From assembly GCF_036855935.1 (NCBI RefSeq), contig NZ_JASPFK010000001.1, positions 531,501 through 595,500 of the forward strand: 64,000 nucleotides of DNA, given 5' to 3'. The translations under genes and the position numbers were made by a program. Origin of the DNA: Sphingomonas sp. LR60 (GTDB taxonomy: Bacteria; Pseudomonadota; Alphaproteobacteria; Sphingomonadales; Sphingomonadaceae). The number at the start of each line of letters is the position of its first letter. The stretch's first letter is position 1. Shown one piece after another: positions 7,232 through 17,434 of the stretch. The notes under the pieces were generated by a model. The model saw only the letters and a list, made by a program, of their open reading frames with translations, was not told where the DNA came from and did no database searches.

Positions 7232-9791
7232 GTGCTTCGGGTAAGTCGTATCGCGACGGCGGCGGCTGCGTTGAGCTGTGCGACGACGGGCGTCTGACAA
7301 TCGAGCAAACCCGCGGAAGTGCCGGCAGCCGGTGCAGCCGTTCCCTCCGGGGACCTATCAGAGGCTGCTGAAGATCGTCCCGATATTGTCATCGTCGGAA
7401 AGCGTGGACAGGTCGAAACCGTGATCCAGCCGTTGGCGTCGCTCGACGCGGGGGCGATCGCTGCTTCCGGGGCGACGTCGATCGGCGAACTGCTGCGAGC
7501 GATCCGCGGGGTGACGCAGTCGGGAAGCGGGCAGGATCCGATCTTCCTGCTGAACGCGCAACGTGTCTCAGGATATCAAGAGATCGGCAATCTGCCGCCA
7601 GAGGCGATCGAGAAGGTCGAGGTGTTCCCCGAACCGGTGGCTCTTCAATACGGCTATCCACCGACCCGGCGCATCGTCAACTTCATCACCAAACGCCAGT
7701 TTCGGCAGCTGGCCTTGAAGCAGGCGGTCGGCACATCGACACGCGGCGGAGCCGACAATGGCAATGCGCATCTCGACTATACGCGCCTACAGGGTAGCGG
7801 CCGGGTAACGCTGTCGCTGGATGCTCGGCATACCGACGCGCTGCTCCAGACGCGGCGCCGCGTTCTTCCCGACCCGGACGTGCCGTTCGATGCAATCGGA
7901 AATATCACCGGAACGGTGCCCGGTGGCGAGATCGATCCCCGACTTTCGGTCCTGGCCGGGCGGTTGGTGACGATCGCGCCGGTGCCGATCACGGCGGGCC
8001 CGTTCGGGCTCGATCAATTCGTGCCGGACGCCAATCGGCCGAGGCTGTTTGACCTGTCGCCGCTGCGGACGCTGACACCGTCAAACGACACCTTCCACGG
8101 CGAGGCGGTGATCGCCGACCGCATCGGGCGACGGCTGTCGGGAGCATTGACCCTGACGGCGGATCACAGTCGTGAGCGTGCGGTGTTCGGACCTGCGAGC
8201 GCGACCTTCGTCATTCCCGGTGACAATCCCTTCTCCCCTTCGGCGAGGACGTGCTGCTGCAACGCAATCTCGTCGAGGCGCCCCCACTCAGCCAGCGCAC
8301 CGACACGACCACGCTTCACGCGGGGAGCGTGGTGCGCGGCGCCTGGCGGGGGTGGCAGTGGGATTGGACCGGAGCGCTGGACACGCAGAACAAGAACGGA
8401 ATCGTCGCCAAGGCGATCGACATCACGGCCGCCAACGCGGCGATCGCCGCCGGTGCGGATCCGTTCAAACCGCTCGATCCTTCGTTTCTCTCCGATCGCA
8501 TCGTCGATCGTACCTTCCAGTTCACTTATGGAGCGGGCACGAAATTCGTTGCGACCAACCGCCCATGGCGCGTTCCGGCCGGCCGCATTACGCTGACCGC
8601 GACGCTCGAGGCTGAGCATATCGGCACGAGCAGCAGGACGCGCGGTCTCGATCCGTCAGCGGTCGCGTTCGACCGCAGCCGGTTCGAGGGGGCCGTCGCG
8701 CTCGATGTCCCGATTGCCTCTCGAAGCGAGGACGTGTTGCCGTGGGCTGGGGACGTGTCGGTGAATGTTTCTGCGACGGCTCGCCACGTCAGCCGGTTCG
8801 GTGACCTGTCGGATTCGACGCTCGGGGCAAACTGGGCCCCGTTCACCGGCTTGCAGTTTTTGGCGCAGATCAAGCGGTCGGCCGCGGCACCGACGCTCGA
8901 TCAACTCGCCGCACCGCAGATATCCGCGCCTCAAATCCCTGTCTTCGATTTCGGGACCGGTCGGTCGACGCTGGTCACGGTTTTGGTGGGGGGCAACCCA
9001 GCGCTGACCGCCGAGCGTCGCCAGACGCGTTCGATCGGCGCAACCGTCAAGCCCTTCGCCAAGAGCGAACTGCGGATCGGCGCGACGTATGAAACGACGG
9101 ACATCCGCGACGGCGTCCAGACCATCTTTGCCGTGACGCCGGCCGCTCAGGCAGCCTTGCCCGAATTGTTCGTGCGCGACGACGCTAGCGCGTTGGTGTC
9201 GGTGGCGTTCCGGCCGATCAATATCTTCCATGAGCGTCAGCGAACGCTCAACATCACGCTCGCCGTCAACGGACAACTCGGCCGCCCGAAGCCACCGGCT
9301 ACGCCGGACGGCCGCTCGCCTGATCGACCCAGCTTTTATGGTGGGATCGGCCCCACGGTCCGCTTCTCCGACGAAGTGGAGCTGAAGCCAGGCGCACCGA
9401 CGCTCGATCTATTAAGGGGTGATACGTTGTCGGGGGGAGCACCCAGCGCCTCACCGGTTACGGCTATGGCGGGCTAAGCTATCTGGGCAATGGCGGAACG
9501 TTCGACTTCTACTGCACCGGTGCAGCCACTATTCGCAATATTATCGCGGCATCGACATTGAGATTTGCGCCCTTGTGCAAGATCAACATCACCGCGTCCA
9601 TGAGCGTTCATCATTTTCTGCGCCGGCAGGAATGGAGTCGGCATCTCGGCCTGAAGCTTGAAGTTTCGAACATCACCGGCGCTCGTCAACGCGTGCGCGA
9701 TGCGACTGGTGCCATTCCCTACCGTTATCAGCCGGACCTGCTCGATGCGCTCGGACGCACTGTCGTGCTTTCCCTCCGCAAGTTGTTTTGA
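7232..9791 (+). pseudogene. Decayed TonB-dependent receptor
   Basis: Read across three lesions this is one outer-membrane receptor of about 850 residues. It starts at GTG 7232 with a signal-like MLRVSRIATAAAALSC and hits an in-frame TGA at 7295-7297. The plug domain (DIVIVGKRG, GVTQSGSGQDPIFLLNAQRVSGY) follows. The frame is lost at the CCCCTT run 8235-8240 (PFSP|FGEDVLLQRN) and again at the G6 run 9432-9437 before the last barrel strands (GYGYGGLSYLGNGGTFDFY ... LDALGRTVVLSLRKLF). The closing aromatic residue fits a C-terminal beta-strand. One stop and two frameshifts argue for real decay, although the homopolymer sites may be sequencing errors. Confidence 0.85.
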
Positions 9792-9889
9792 TGATCGTGA
9801 TGCCTGAGGTGTTCCGCGCCATTTAAGGGAGTGAGCATCACGAAATCGTGGCGCTTGTCGGTCTGATCGGCGAGCTTCATAGCTGGCCG

Positions 9890-11008
9890 ATGACGAGCCC
9901 CATCCATGTTGAAGAAGTGCCGCGTCATGCGGGTATCGACATCGTCCGTGTTATCATGACGATGCTGGTGATCCTGCATCATACGGCGATCACATACGGC
10001 GGATCGGGCGGATGGTTCTGGCGGGAGCAGCCGAACGCCTCCAATCCGCTGCTGGTCATGTTCAACGCGATCAATCAATCCTATTTCATGGGCGTGTTCT
10101 TCCTGCTGGCCGGTTACTACACGCCGCGATCGTTCGATCGGAAGGGCCCGGGGCACTATCTGGCGGACCGCCTCGTCCGGCTGGGTATCCCACTGCTCAC
10201 CTTCTTCTTTTTGCTTTATCCGCTCACCGTCGCACTGGCCGATTCCACAACCCCGGCGGGAGTGGTCGACGGCTGGCTGCGGGGGATTGCGGATGGCCCG
10301 CACGGACCGGGGCCGCTCTGGTTCGCGATCGCCTTGCTGATCTTCGCCTTCGTTTATGCGGCGTGGCGCAGCATGTGGCCGCGCCCGCGTCCAGTTGCGC
10401 CGACGATCATGTTGCCGCCGCGTCGGATGATCCTGGTCGCGATCGTCGCCGTCGGGGCGGCAGCGTTCGCCGTGCGCCTCGTCATCCCGGTAGGGCAGGA
10501 GATCCTGTGGTTACAGCTCGGCTATTTTCCGAGCTACATCATGCTGTTCGCGGCTGGCGCTGCGGCAGCGCCGGGTCGCTTGCTCGAGCGTGTCACGTCG
10601 CAGGACGCGCGGCCGTGGCTTGTCCTAGCCGCCGTGTCGCTGGCATCACTTCCGCTGGTGGTCGTCATGCAGGGTTCTGCGGGCGGCTTCGAGGGCGGCC
10701 TGAACTTCAACGCCCTCTATTATGCGTTCTGGGAGCCTTGCGTCGCGACCGGCGTGATCCTCGGGCTGCTGGCCTGGGCAAATCGTCGTCAGCGCACCGC
10801 CGGACCGGTGACGAAGTGGCTCGCTGCCGGCGCATTCGGCGCCTTCATCTTCCACCCGCCATTGGTGGTGGCGTTGAGCGTTCTGGCTTCACCGTGGATG
10901 GCGGCGCCGTTGATCAAGTTCCTCGCGGTGGGAATGGCTGCTTGTGGCGCATCGTTCGCGGTGGCGGGGATCGCCAGAGCCTTGCCGTTGGTGCGACGTG
11001 TGATTTGA
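9890..11008 (+). CDS. Acyltransferase family 3 membrane protein (OPG/MdoC-like)
   Basis: The protein (372 aa from ATG 9890) has the acyltransferase-3 pattern: an RHAGIDIVRVIMTMLVILHHTAI first helix with the conserved catalytic-type His, MGVFFLLAGYYTPRSF, then about ten membrane helices ending before RALPLVRRVI. Members transfer acyl groups to sugars or glycans across the inner membrane. An in-frame GTG at 9848 is an alternative start; neither start has a strong ribosome-binding site. It sits between the decayed receptor and the intact receptor at 11396 and may decorate a glycan. Confidence 0.82.
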   Translation: MTSPIHVEEVPRHAGIDIVRVIMTMLVILHHTAITYGGSGGWFWREQPNASNPLLVMFNAINQSYFMGVFFLLAGYYTPRSFDRKGPGHYLADRLVRLGIPLLTFFFLLYPLTVALADSTTPAGVVDGWLRGIADGPHGPGPLWFAIALLIFAFVYAAWRSMWPRPRPVAPTIMLPPRRMILVAIVAVGAAAFAVRLVIPVGQEILWLQLGYFPSYIMLFAAGAAAAPGRLLERVTSQDARPWLVLAAVSLASLPLVVVMQGSAGGFEGGLNFNALYYAFWEPCVATGVILGLLAWANRRQRTAGPVTKWLAAGAFGAFIFHPPLVVALSVLASPWMAAPLIKFLAVGMAACGASFAVAGIARALPLVRRVI

Positions 11009-11129
11009 TCGCCCTTATGGCTCATGGATTGATCGCGGCTTAAGCCCGGCGATCGATTTCGCGCGCCAGCGTGCGCGTGATCGAACGCGCGGGTGCGCGG
11101 GTGAGACCAAGGTCAGCTTTCGTCCCCCA

Positions 11130-11162
11130 CAAACCCACCATTCCAATACAAAAGTGGGTTTG
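11130..11162. repeat. Perfect inverted repeat upstream of TonB receptor
   Basis: CAAACCCAC and GTGGGTTTG are perfect 9-bp complements separated by 15 bases, in the 387-bp gene-free stretch 11009-11395. There is no T tract, so an operator or RNA hairpin is more likely than a terminator. Confidence 0.5.
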
Positions 11163-11314
11163 CAATTGGTAGCCATTTGGAATTGAAGTGCCGCCATAGT
11201 TCCGGTGTTGTGAACGTGAGTTCGGAGAAGTCGTCGTTCCCGTCGGTTCAATCCAGCCGATGACGTGAGCGGCCCGTAACCATCTTTTAGCAGGGTGAGA
11301 GGTGCGGCGAGAGG

Positions 11315-11344
11315 TTGACAAAACCGCCGGATCGCTCATTAAAT
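11315..11344 (+). promoter_or_regulatory. Candidate sigma-70 promoter of the TonB receptor
   Basis: TTGACA (11315-11320) is followed after 17-18 bases by the A/T hexamer TTAAAT/ATTAAA. An 11-bp direct repeat ATTAAATAAAA occurs at 11338-11348 and 11356-11366, the second copy falling in the early leader and possibly binding a regulator. Confidence 0.5.
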
Positions 11345-11395
11345 AAAAAAGCCTTATTAAATAAAAGATGTTTTCAGGGATGAAGGGGAGGATCA

Positions 11396-14300
11396 ATGCG
11401 TAAGATTACCGTGCGCGGCGCCATGCTGACCGCCGTGTCGCCAGTCGTGCTCACGATGGCGATGGCTGGAGGCGCCTCGGCGCAGACCGCCACCGCGGAT
11501 ACCGTAGCCACCTCGGCCGATCAGGTCGCTGCCCCCACGCAGACTGACGACGCCGCAGGCGACATCGTCGTCACCGGCATCCGTGCGTCGCAGGCGCGCG
11601 CGATCGAGGTGAAGCGCAACGCCGATAGCGTCGTCGAAGCGATCAGCGCGCAGGACATCGGCAAGCTGCCCGACGTCACGATCTCCGACTCGCTCCAGCG
11701 CATCGCAGGCGTGCAGATCCGCCGCGACGCGGGCGAGGGTGCGGCGATCAACATCCGCGGCCTGCCGCAGGTGACGACGCTGCTTAATGGCGAGCAGTTC
11801 CTCGGCGCCAATTCGGTGACGACCGTCCAGCCGAACTTCACCGACATTCCGTCGCAGCTTTTCTCGGGCGCGACCGTCTTCAAGTCGCCGACCGCCTCGC
11901 TGCAACAGGCGGGCCTGTCGGGCACCGTCGACCTGCTGACGCGCCGTCCGTTCGACCTGAAGCGCGGGGTGACCTTCTCGGCCGCAGCCGAGGGTCAGTA
12001 TGGCGACAAGACCAAGAAGTGGAATCCGTCTGCCAATGGCCTGATCGCCTTCCATGGCGAGCGCGTCGGCCTGCTGGTGTCCGCGGCGTACAGCGATCTC
12101 ACGCTCGCCAACAGCTTCCGCGGGATCCAGGATTATGGCGTCGCGCTGAACAACGAGTACGGCCGCGATGCGACGATCGGCAGCGACGGCGTTTTGTCGC
12201 CAGCGATTGCGGGGCAGTTTGCGACCGGCAACAACGGCGTCAGCCGCGGCACGCCGATCCGCAATTCGTCGGGCGCACTGGTCGGCTATGACCTGAACGG
12301 CGACGGCGATGCGAACGACACGTACATCACGCCGCAGTCGCACACCGCGTGGAACCGTGTCACGGATCGCCAGCGGTTCGGCGCCAACGCCTCGCTGCAA
12401 TTCGAGATCAACGACGCGCTGCAACTGACCGCCGACGCCTTCTATACTCGCCAGACGCAATATGATCGCACCGCCGGCTTCCAGTTCCAGAACGTCGACT
12501 GGTTGTCGTCGCCTTTCGTGCCGACCAAGTCGACCGATACCGGCGCAACCTATAACCAGACTGTCAATCTGGGCGATGCCCCCAACCCGAACGGCGGCGA
12601 CCGTATTCCGATTACCGCCAGTCGACCGTTCAACGTCAACACGGTCCAGCAATATACCTACGGGCTGCCGAACTTCGACAGCTATGCGGAAACCTTCCGG
12701 ACCAAGAGCGAGTCGCAGAACTACAACCTGCAGCTCGACTGGAAGCCGTCGGAGACCTTCAAGGCGACCGTCCGCGGCATCTATGGCAAGGCCTATCGTA
12801 ACCGCGATCAGTCCTACACGCAGTTCAGCCTGACCAACGGCAAGCAATGGGCGTATAACGGCGTCGGCAATTACCCGGGCGGCGACGTCACCTTCAACCC
12901 GACCGGCTATCAGATCTACAGCGACACCGCGACCGTCGACTATTCGAGCGGCGCGCCGGTGTTCGGCTTCTCGCCGGGCTTCCTCGCGCAGGCATCCGAT
13001 CCGTCGCGCTACGGGCTGAAGACGATCTCCTCGGAGGGCAACGTCTATCAGAAGGGCGACATCTGGGCGCTGCGTGGCGATGCCGAGTGGCAGGCCAATG
13101 ATCAGCTGAAGGTGGCATTCGGTGGCCGTTACGGCGAGCGTAGCGTCAATCAGTTCACCTTCGACCGCGTCTCGCCCTTCTATGCCGGCAACCGCGACAA
13201 TGCGGCCAACCCGGCGGCGGGCTGCCTCGTCAAGTGGAAGGCGTTCGACGTCAACCTCAACGACAAGTCGTGCCCGGTGCTCGACGCGCAGGGCAATGCC
13301 TATACCGCCGGTCTGACGCGGCAGGCGACCGACCCGATCTTCGCGGGGCTGATCAAGCAATATGCGCTGCCCGCGAACGGCGCGCCCAACCTCTATGTTC
13401 TCGATCCCAAGGCGATGGACAATAGTGAGGCGTGGCAGAACAAGTTCTACCCGGGCAGCCAGAACCTCGTGAACCCGGCGTTGTCGTTCGACGTGCATAC
13501 GCGCCAGATCTCGGGCTATGCTCAGGTGTCGGGCGAGGGCGAGCTGCTGGGGATGCCGTTCCGCGCGAACGGTGGCCTGCAGGTGGTCAACACGAAGCTC
13601 AACGTGCGCCAGAACATCGTCGGCAACCCGCAGCCATACGGCGTGTCGGGCGTGGACGCGGGTGATCTGGTCACCAAGCGCGAGTTCACCGACTTCCTGC
13701 CGTCGATCAACATCGCCTTCGACGTGACCAGCAAGCTGCGCGCTCGCGCCGCCTTCTCGAAGACGATGACGCTGCTCGACTTCCAGCAGTGGGGCGGTGG
13801 CCTGAACGTCGGTTATGCGATCAACACCACGATCAATCCGGCGCGGTTCGAGGCGCAGACCGCCACGTCGGTCGGCAACCCGAACCTCAATCCGTGGCGC
13901 GCGACCAACGTCGAAGGCAGCTTCGAATATTATACCGGCCGGTCCAGCCTGCTGGCGATCGGTGCCTTCTACATCGCGGTCGACAGCTTCATCGCGAACA
14001 CGACCGAGATCCGCAACGACATCCCCGACAATGACGGCGTGATCCGCCGTCCTGTGGTCACCAACACCCTGGCGCAGGGCGAGGGCGGAACGCTGAAGGG
14101 CATCGAGGCTTCGGCGCGGCAGTCGCTGGCCGACTACGGCGTCAACGGCTTCTTCGGCGGCTTCGGCGTCGATGCGAACTACACGCTGTCGCTGGGCGAT
14201 GCCGGGCTGGTCGATCTGGCGGGCAACAATCAGCCGTTCCAGGACAATTCGAAGCACCAGGTCAACGCGGCGCTGTGGTTCGAAAAGTACGGGTTGCAGG

Positions 14301-14563
14301 CACGCGTTGCGTATAACTATCGCTCGAAGCGTCTGGTGTCGTCGAATTACGGCGGGATCGTCGGGCTGGCGCAATATCAGGCTCCGACCAACTATCTCGA
14401 CGCGTCGATTTCGTACGACGTGACGCCGTTCATCACGCTGTATGGACAGGCGTCGAACCTGACGGCGGAGACCGAGCGTTATTACCTGACCTGGACCGAT
14501 CAGGTGTTCAACGAGAACATCTACGAGCGGCGCTTCATCGCCGGCGCACGCGTGCGCTTCTGA
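11396..14563 (+). CDS. TonB-dependent receptor, carbohydrate type
   Basis: The 1055-aa protein has a signal peptide (cleavage likely after GGASAQ), a TonB-box-like DIVVTGIRAS near residue 60, a plug domain (SVVEAISAQDIGKLPDVT, IAGVQIRRDAGEG, INIRGLPQVTTLLNGE), and a long 22-strand-type barrel ending ERRFIAGARVRF with terminal Phe. It belongs to the long Xanthomonas/Caulobacter-type receptors that import oligosaccharides. GGGGAGG precedes ATG 11396. With the downstream halogenase-like flavoprotein, ROK regulator and GH2 enzyme it forms a sugar-use locus. A strong terminator follows at 14574. Confidence 0.95.
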   Translation: MRKITVRGAMLTAVSPVVLTMAMAGGASAQTATADTVATSADQVAAPTQTDDAAGDIVVTGIRASQARAIEVKRNADSVVEAISAQDIGKLPDVTISDSLQRIAGVQIRRDAGEGAAINIRGLPQVTTLLNGEQFLGANSVTTVQPNFTDIPSQLFSGATVFKSPTASLQQAGLSGTVDLLTRRPFDLKRGVTFSAAAEGQYGDKTKKWNPSANGLIAFHGERVGLLVSAAYSDLTLANSFRGIQDYGVALNNEYGRDATIGSDGVLSPAIAGQFATGNNGVSRGTPIRNSSGALVGYDLNGDGDANDTYITPQSHTAWNRVTDRQRFGANASLQFEINDALQLTADAFYTRQTQYDRTAGFQFQNVDWLSSPFVPTKSTDTGATYNQTVNLGDAPNPNGGDRIPITASRPFNVNTVQQYTYGLPNFDSYAETFRTKSESQNYNLQLDWKPSETFKATVRGIYGKAYRNRDQSYTQFSLTNGKQWAYNGVGNYPGGDVTFNPTGYQIYSDTATVDYSSGAPVFGFSPGFLAQASDPSRYGLKTISSEGNVYQKGDIWALRGDAEWQANDQLKVAFGGRYGERSVNQFTFDRVSPFYAGNRDNAANPAAGCLVKWKAFDVNLNDKSCPVLDAQGNAYTAGLTRQATDPIFAGLIKQYALPANGAPNLYVLDPKAMDNSEAWQNKFYPGSQNLVNPALSFDVHTRQISGYAQVSGEGELLGMPFRANGGLQVVNTKLNVRQNIVGNPQPYGVSGVDAGDLVTKREFTDFLPSINIAFDVTSKLRARAAFSKTMTLLDFQQWGGGLNVGYAINTTINPARFEAQTATSVGNPNLNPWRATNVEGSFEYYTGRSSLLAIGAFYIAVDSFIANTTEIRNDIPDNDGVIRRPVVTNTLAQGEGGTLKGIEASARQSLADYGVNGFFGGFGVDANYTLSLGDAGLVDLAGNNQPFQDNSKHQVNAALWFEKYGLQARVAYNYRSKRLVSSNYGGIVGLAQYQAPTNYLDASISYDVTPFITLYGQASNLTAETERYYLTWTDQVFNENIYERRFIAGARVRF

Positions 14564-14573
14564 TCGTGTCGAT

Positions 14574-14608
14574 GGCCGGGTCGTCGGTGATTGACGACCC
14601 GGCCGTTT
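14574..14608 (+). terminator. Terminator after the TonB receptor
   Basis: Perfect 12-bp stem GGCCGGGTCGTC / GACGACCCGGCC with a 7-base loop, followed by GTTT, 10 bases after the receptor stop. It may separate receptor expression from the downstream genes. Confidence 0.8.
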
Positions 14609-14613
14609 GCTGC

Positions 14614-14684
14614 GTCATTGCGAGCGGGGCAAAGCAATCCTGGGCCGGGGGCCTGACGCTCCGGATTGCTTCGCGCCGCTCGTA
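14614..14684. repeat. Dispersed hairpin repeat, 'attgcttcgct' family
   Basis: Diverged copy: GTCATTGCGAGCGGGGC-AAAGCAATCC against GGATTGCTTCGCGCCGCTCG. It lies directly after the receptor terminator. Confidence 0.7.
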
Positions 14685-14716
14685 GGGACGGGCAGGGGGC
14701 GGGGACGATAATCGAC

Positions 14717-16222
14717 ATGCATGACCCGATACGATCGATCGTGATCGTCGGCGGCGGGACGGCGGGCTGGATGGCCGCGACCTTCCTCGCGCGACGGCTG
14801 GCGCATCTGCGGGTGGCGATCACCGTCGTCGAAAGCTCGGCGATCGGGACGATCGGGGTCGGCGAAGCGACGGTGCCCGCGATCCGCGACTTCTTCGCCG
14901 CGATCGAACTCGGCGAAGCGGACGTGCTCCGCGAGACCGAGGCGACGATCAAATACGGCATCCGCTTTGCCGGGTGGAAGGAAGGCGGGCACGACTTCTT
15001 CCATCCGTTCGGCCTGTACGGGGTCGGCGCGCAGGGCGTGGCATTCCACCATTATTGGCTGAAGCTGCGGGCAGCGGGCGATCAAACCTCGCTCGGCACC
15101 TATTGTCTTGCCACCCAATTGGCGGAGCGCGGGCTGTTCCTTCCGCCGGTCGATCGGCCCGCCAACGATCTGGGCGTGTTCAATTTCGCCGTCCATTTCG
15201 ACGCGTCGAAATTCGCCGCGCTGCTTCGGCGGCTCGCGCTCGCCAATGGCGTGCGGCACGTCGATGCGCGGATCACCGAGGTCGCGCACGACGGTGAGGA
15301 CGGGCGTGTCACCGCGGTGACGCTCGACAGCGGGCCGGACATCGCGGGCGATCTATGGATCGATTGTTCGGGGTTTCGCAGCCTGTTGCTGGGCGATGCG
15401 CTGGAGGTGCCGTTCGTCGACTGGCGGAGGTGGCTGCCGTGCGATCGTGCGGTAGCGATCCCGTGCGAAGCGGCGCAGGTGCACCGGCCGTTCACCACCG
15501 CGACCGCGACACGCGCGGGGTGGCGGTGGCACATTCCGCTGCGTCACCGGGTCGGCAACGGCCATGTCTATTGCTCGGAGTTCATCGACGATGCGGCGGC
15601 GGAAGACGATCTGCTGGGTGCGCTGGAAGGCAAGCCGCTGGCGGAGCCGAACCGTATCCGCTTCACCGCCGGGCATCGCGCGCGCTTCTGGGAGAAGAAC
15701 GTCGTCGGGCTCGGACTGGCATCGGGCTTCCTCGAACCGCTTGAGTCGACGAGCATCACGCTGATCCAATCGGGGCTGGAGCGCTTGATCCCGCTGTTCC
15801 CGACCCGCGAGATCGACCCGCGGCTGGCCGCGACCTACAACCGCCAATCGGTGCTGGAATTCGAGCGCATCCGTGACTTCATTATGCTGCATTACAGCGG
15901 CAACCGCCGGATCGGCGAACCCTTCTGGGATCATGTCCGTGCGATCGAACCGAGCGACGGATTGCAGGGCAAGCTTGATGCGTGGCGGGCGGCCGGCGAG
16001 TTCGTGCGGCGCGAGTGGGACACGTTCCAGGATGCGAGCTGGCTGAGCATGTATGCAGGATTTGATGATTTGCCCGCACGTTACGCGCCAATGGCGGACC
16101 AGATGCGGGAGGCCGATCTGCGCGAGAGCCTGACGCGGATGCGCGCGGCGATCGATGCGACGTTGCGCCATGCCGAGCCGCATGCCGACTTCCTGATGCG
16201 TGTCCACGCAGGCCGGGCATGA
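14717..16222 (+). CDS. Tryptophan 7-halogenase-like flavoprotein
   Basis: The 501-aa protein has the FAD-binding GxGxxG near the N-terminus (IVIVGGGTAGWMAA), the Lys of flavin halogenases at residue 79 (EATIKYGIRFAGW, the same position as in PrnA), the GWRWHIPL (WxWxIP) motif thought to block monooxygenation, and FLEPLESTSI carrying the Glu partner. All catalytic hallmarks are present, but proteins of this group beside TonB receptors have no proven halogenation substrate. The partner flavin reductase is not in the window. Its stop overlaps the ROK gene start (ATGA), so the two are translationally coupled. Confidence 0.9.
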   Translation: MHDPIRSIVIVGGGTAGWMAATFLARRLAHLRVAITVVESSAIGTIGVGEATVPAIRDFFAAIELGEADVLRETEATIKYGIRFAGWKEGGHDFFHPFGLYGVGAQGVAFHHYWLKLRAAGDQTSLGTYCLATQLAERGLFLPPVDRPANDLGVFNFAVHFDASKFAALLRRLALANGVRHVDARITEVAHDGEDGRVTAVTLDSGPDIAGDLWIDCSGFRSLLLGDALEVPFVDWRRWLPCDRAVAIPCEAAQVHRPFTTATATRAGWRWHIPLRHRVGNGHVYCSEFIDDAAAEDDLLGALEGKPLAEPNRIRFTAGHRARFWEKNVVGLGLASGFLEPLESTSITLIQSGLERLIPLFPTREIDPRLAATYNRQSVLEFERIRDFIMLHYSGNRRIGEPFWDHVRAIEPSDGLQGKLDAWRAAGEFVRREWDTFQDASWLSMYAGFDDLPARYAPMADQMREADLRESLTRMRAAIDATLRHAEPHADFLMRVHAGRA

Positions 16223-17433
16223 ACGTCGCCGCGCTGCTTCGCCTGACGGGAGCGAACATCGAACATGCCGGGCTCCATAATCAACGTGTCGTGCTCCACG
16301 CGATCCGTGTCGCGGGGTCGGCGACGCGGGCGGAGGTGGCGGCGGTCACGGGGCTGACCACCGCGACGGTCACCAATATTACCAACCGCTTGCTCGACGA
16401 AGGTCTGCTCGATCGCGCCGGGCAGCGGCGTGGCGGGCGCGGGCAGCCGGCGACGCGGCTGTGCGTGAAGCCGGACGGGGCGTTCGCGATCGGGGTGAAC
16501 ATCGACCGCGACCATTTGACGATGGTGGTGGTGGACTTCGAGGGCCGGTCGCGTGCGCGGATCAGCCGCGAGGTCGCCTACTCCAGCCCCGAGGACGTGC
16601 GCGCCTTTTATCGTGAGCATGTCCACATGCTTTTGAAACAGGGCGGGATTTTGCCTGCTGCGCTGAGCGGCATCGGGGTGGCGCGCCCCGACGATCTCGG
16701 CGCGATCGACCTGCCCGGACGGCCGCGCGATTATGATCGCTGGTCGACGCATGACGTCGCGTCGCTGTTCGAGGGGCCGCTCGACCTGCCCGTGACGGTT
16801 GAAAACGACGCCGCGGCGGCGGCGATCGGTGAGATGCAGTTCGGGCTCGGGCAGCAATATGCGAGCTTTTTCTATCTGTTGATCACCGTCGGTCTCGGCG
16901 GGGGCGTGGTCGTCAACGCGCTCTACGATCGGGGGGCGAATGGTCGAAGCGGCGAGATCGGGTTCCTGCTGGTCGAGGATGAAAATGGACGGCGCGTGCC
17001 GTTGCAGGAAGTGCTGTCGATCGCCGGACTGACGCGCGCGCTGGAGGCCAAGGGCCTGGTCGGGCAGGCAATTCACGCGCGGGATCTCGACGATCCGGCG
17101 GTGACGGCGGTGACCGACGACTGGGTGGCGCGCGCCGCCGCAGCGCTGGCGCCACCGTTGGTGGCGGTCAGTTGTCTGCTGAACCCCGGTGCGGTGCTGG
17201 TCGGGGGGCGGTTGCCGGTCGCGCTGGTCGAGCGGTTGGGGCAGGCGACGAGCGCGTTGATGCAGCGCGACGGCGGCTATGCACCTGTTTTAGCGCCGAT
17301 TCGTACTGCGGCACTGGCGGAGGATTCGCCCGCGATCGGAGCCGCGTTGCTGGCGTTCGGGCATTTGCTGCTGCCCGCCGATACGCCGGGGCGTCAGCCT
17401 AGCGCGATGACTTCACGAGACAAAGGGCGGTAG
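16219..17433 (+). CDS. ROK-family transcriptional regulator
   Basis: The 404-aa protein joins an N-terminal winged HTH (SATRAEVAAVTGLTTATVTNITNRLLDEGLL) to a ROK sugar-kinase-like domain (FAIGVNIDRDHLTMVVVDFEG, VENDAAAAAIGE, ITVGLGGGVVV). The Cys-rich zinc motif of canonical ROK proteins is largely absent (IGFLLVEDENGRRVPLQEVLS), so kinase activity is doubtful and a sugar-sensing repressor role is likely. ATG overlaps the halogenase stop by four bases. It probably controls the receptor-GH2 locus in response to a released sugar. Confidence 0.88.
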   Translation: MNVAALLRLTGANIEHAGLHNQRVVLHAIRVAGSATRAEVAAVTGLTTATVTNITNRLLDEGLLDRAGQRRGGRGQPATRLCVKPDGAFAIGVNIDRDHLTMVVVDFEGRSRARISREVAYSSPEDVRAFYREHVHMLLKQGGILPAALSGIGVARPDDLGAIDLPGRPRDYDRWSTHDVASLFEGPLDLPVTVENDAAAAAIGEMQFGLGQQYASFFYLLITVGLGGGVVVNALYDRGANGRSGEIGFLLVEDENGRRVPLQEVLSIAGLTRALEAKGLVGQAIHARDLDDPAVTAVTDDWVARAAAALAPPLVAVSCLLNPGAVLVGGRLPVALVERLGQATSALMQRDGGYAPVLAPIRTAALAEDSPAIGAALLAFGHLLLPADTPGRQPSAMTSRDKGR

Positions 17434-17434
17434 G

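Noticed and set aside
5172..7300. Attachment-site repeat of the tRNA-Ser 3' end
   Set aside because: I looked for copies of the T-arm and acceptor sequence (TTCGAATCCCAC) downstream and found none, so integration at this tRNA remains unproven.
11393..14374. A 993-codon open frame on the minus strand opposite the TonB receptor
   Set aside because: It is made of Arg/Val/Ala/Gly-rich sequence with no domain, starts without a ribosome-binding site, and mirrors the codon bias of the real receptor gene on the other strand.
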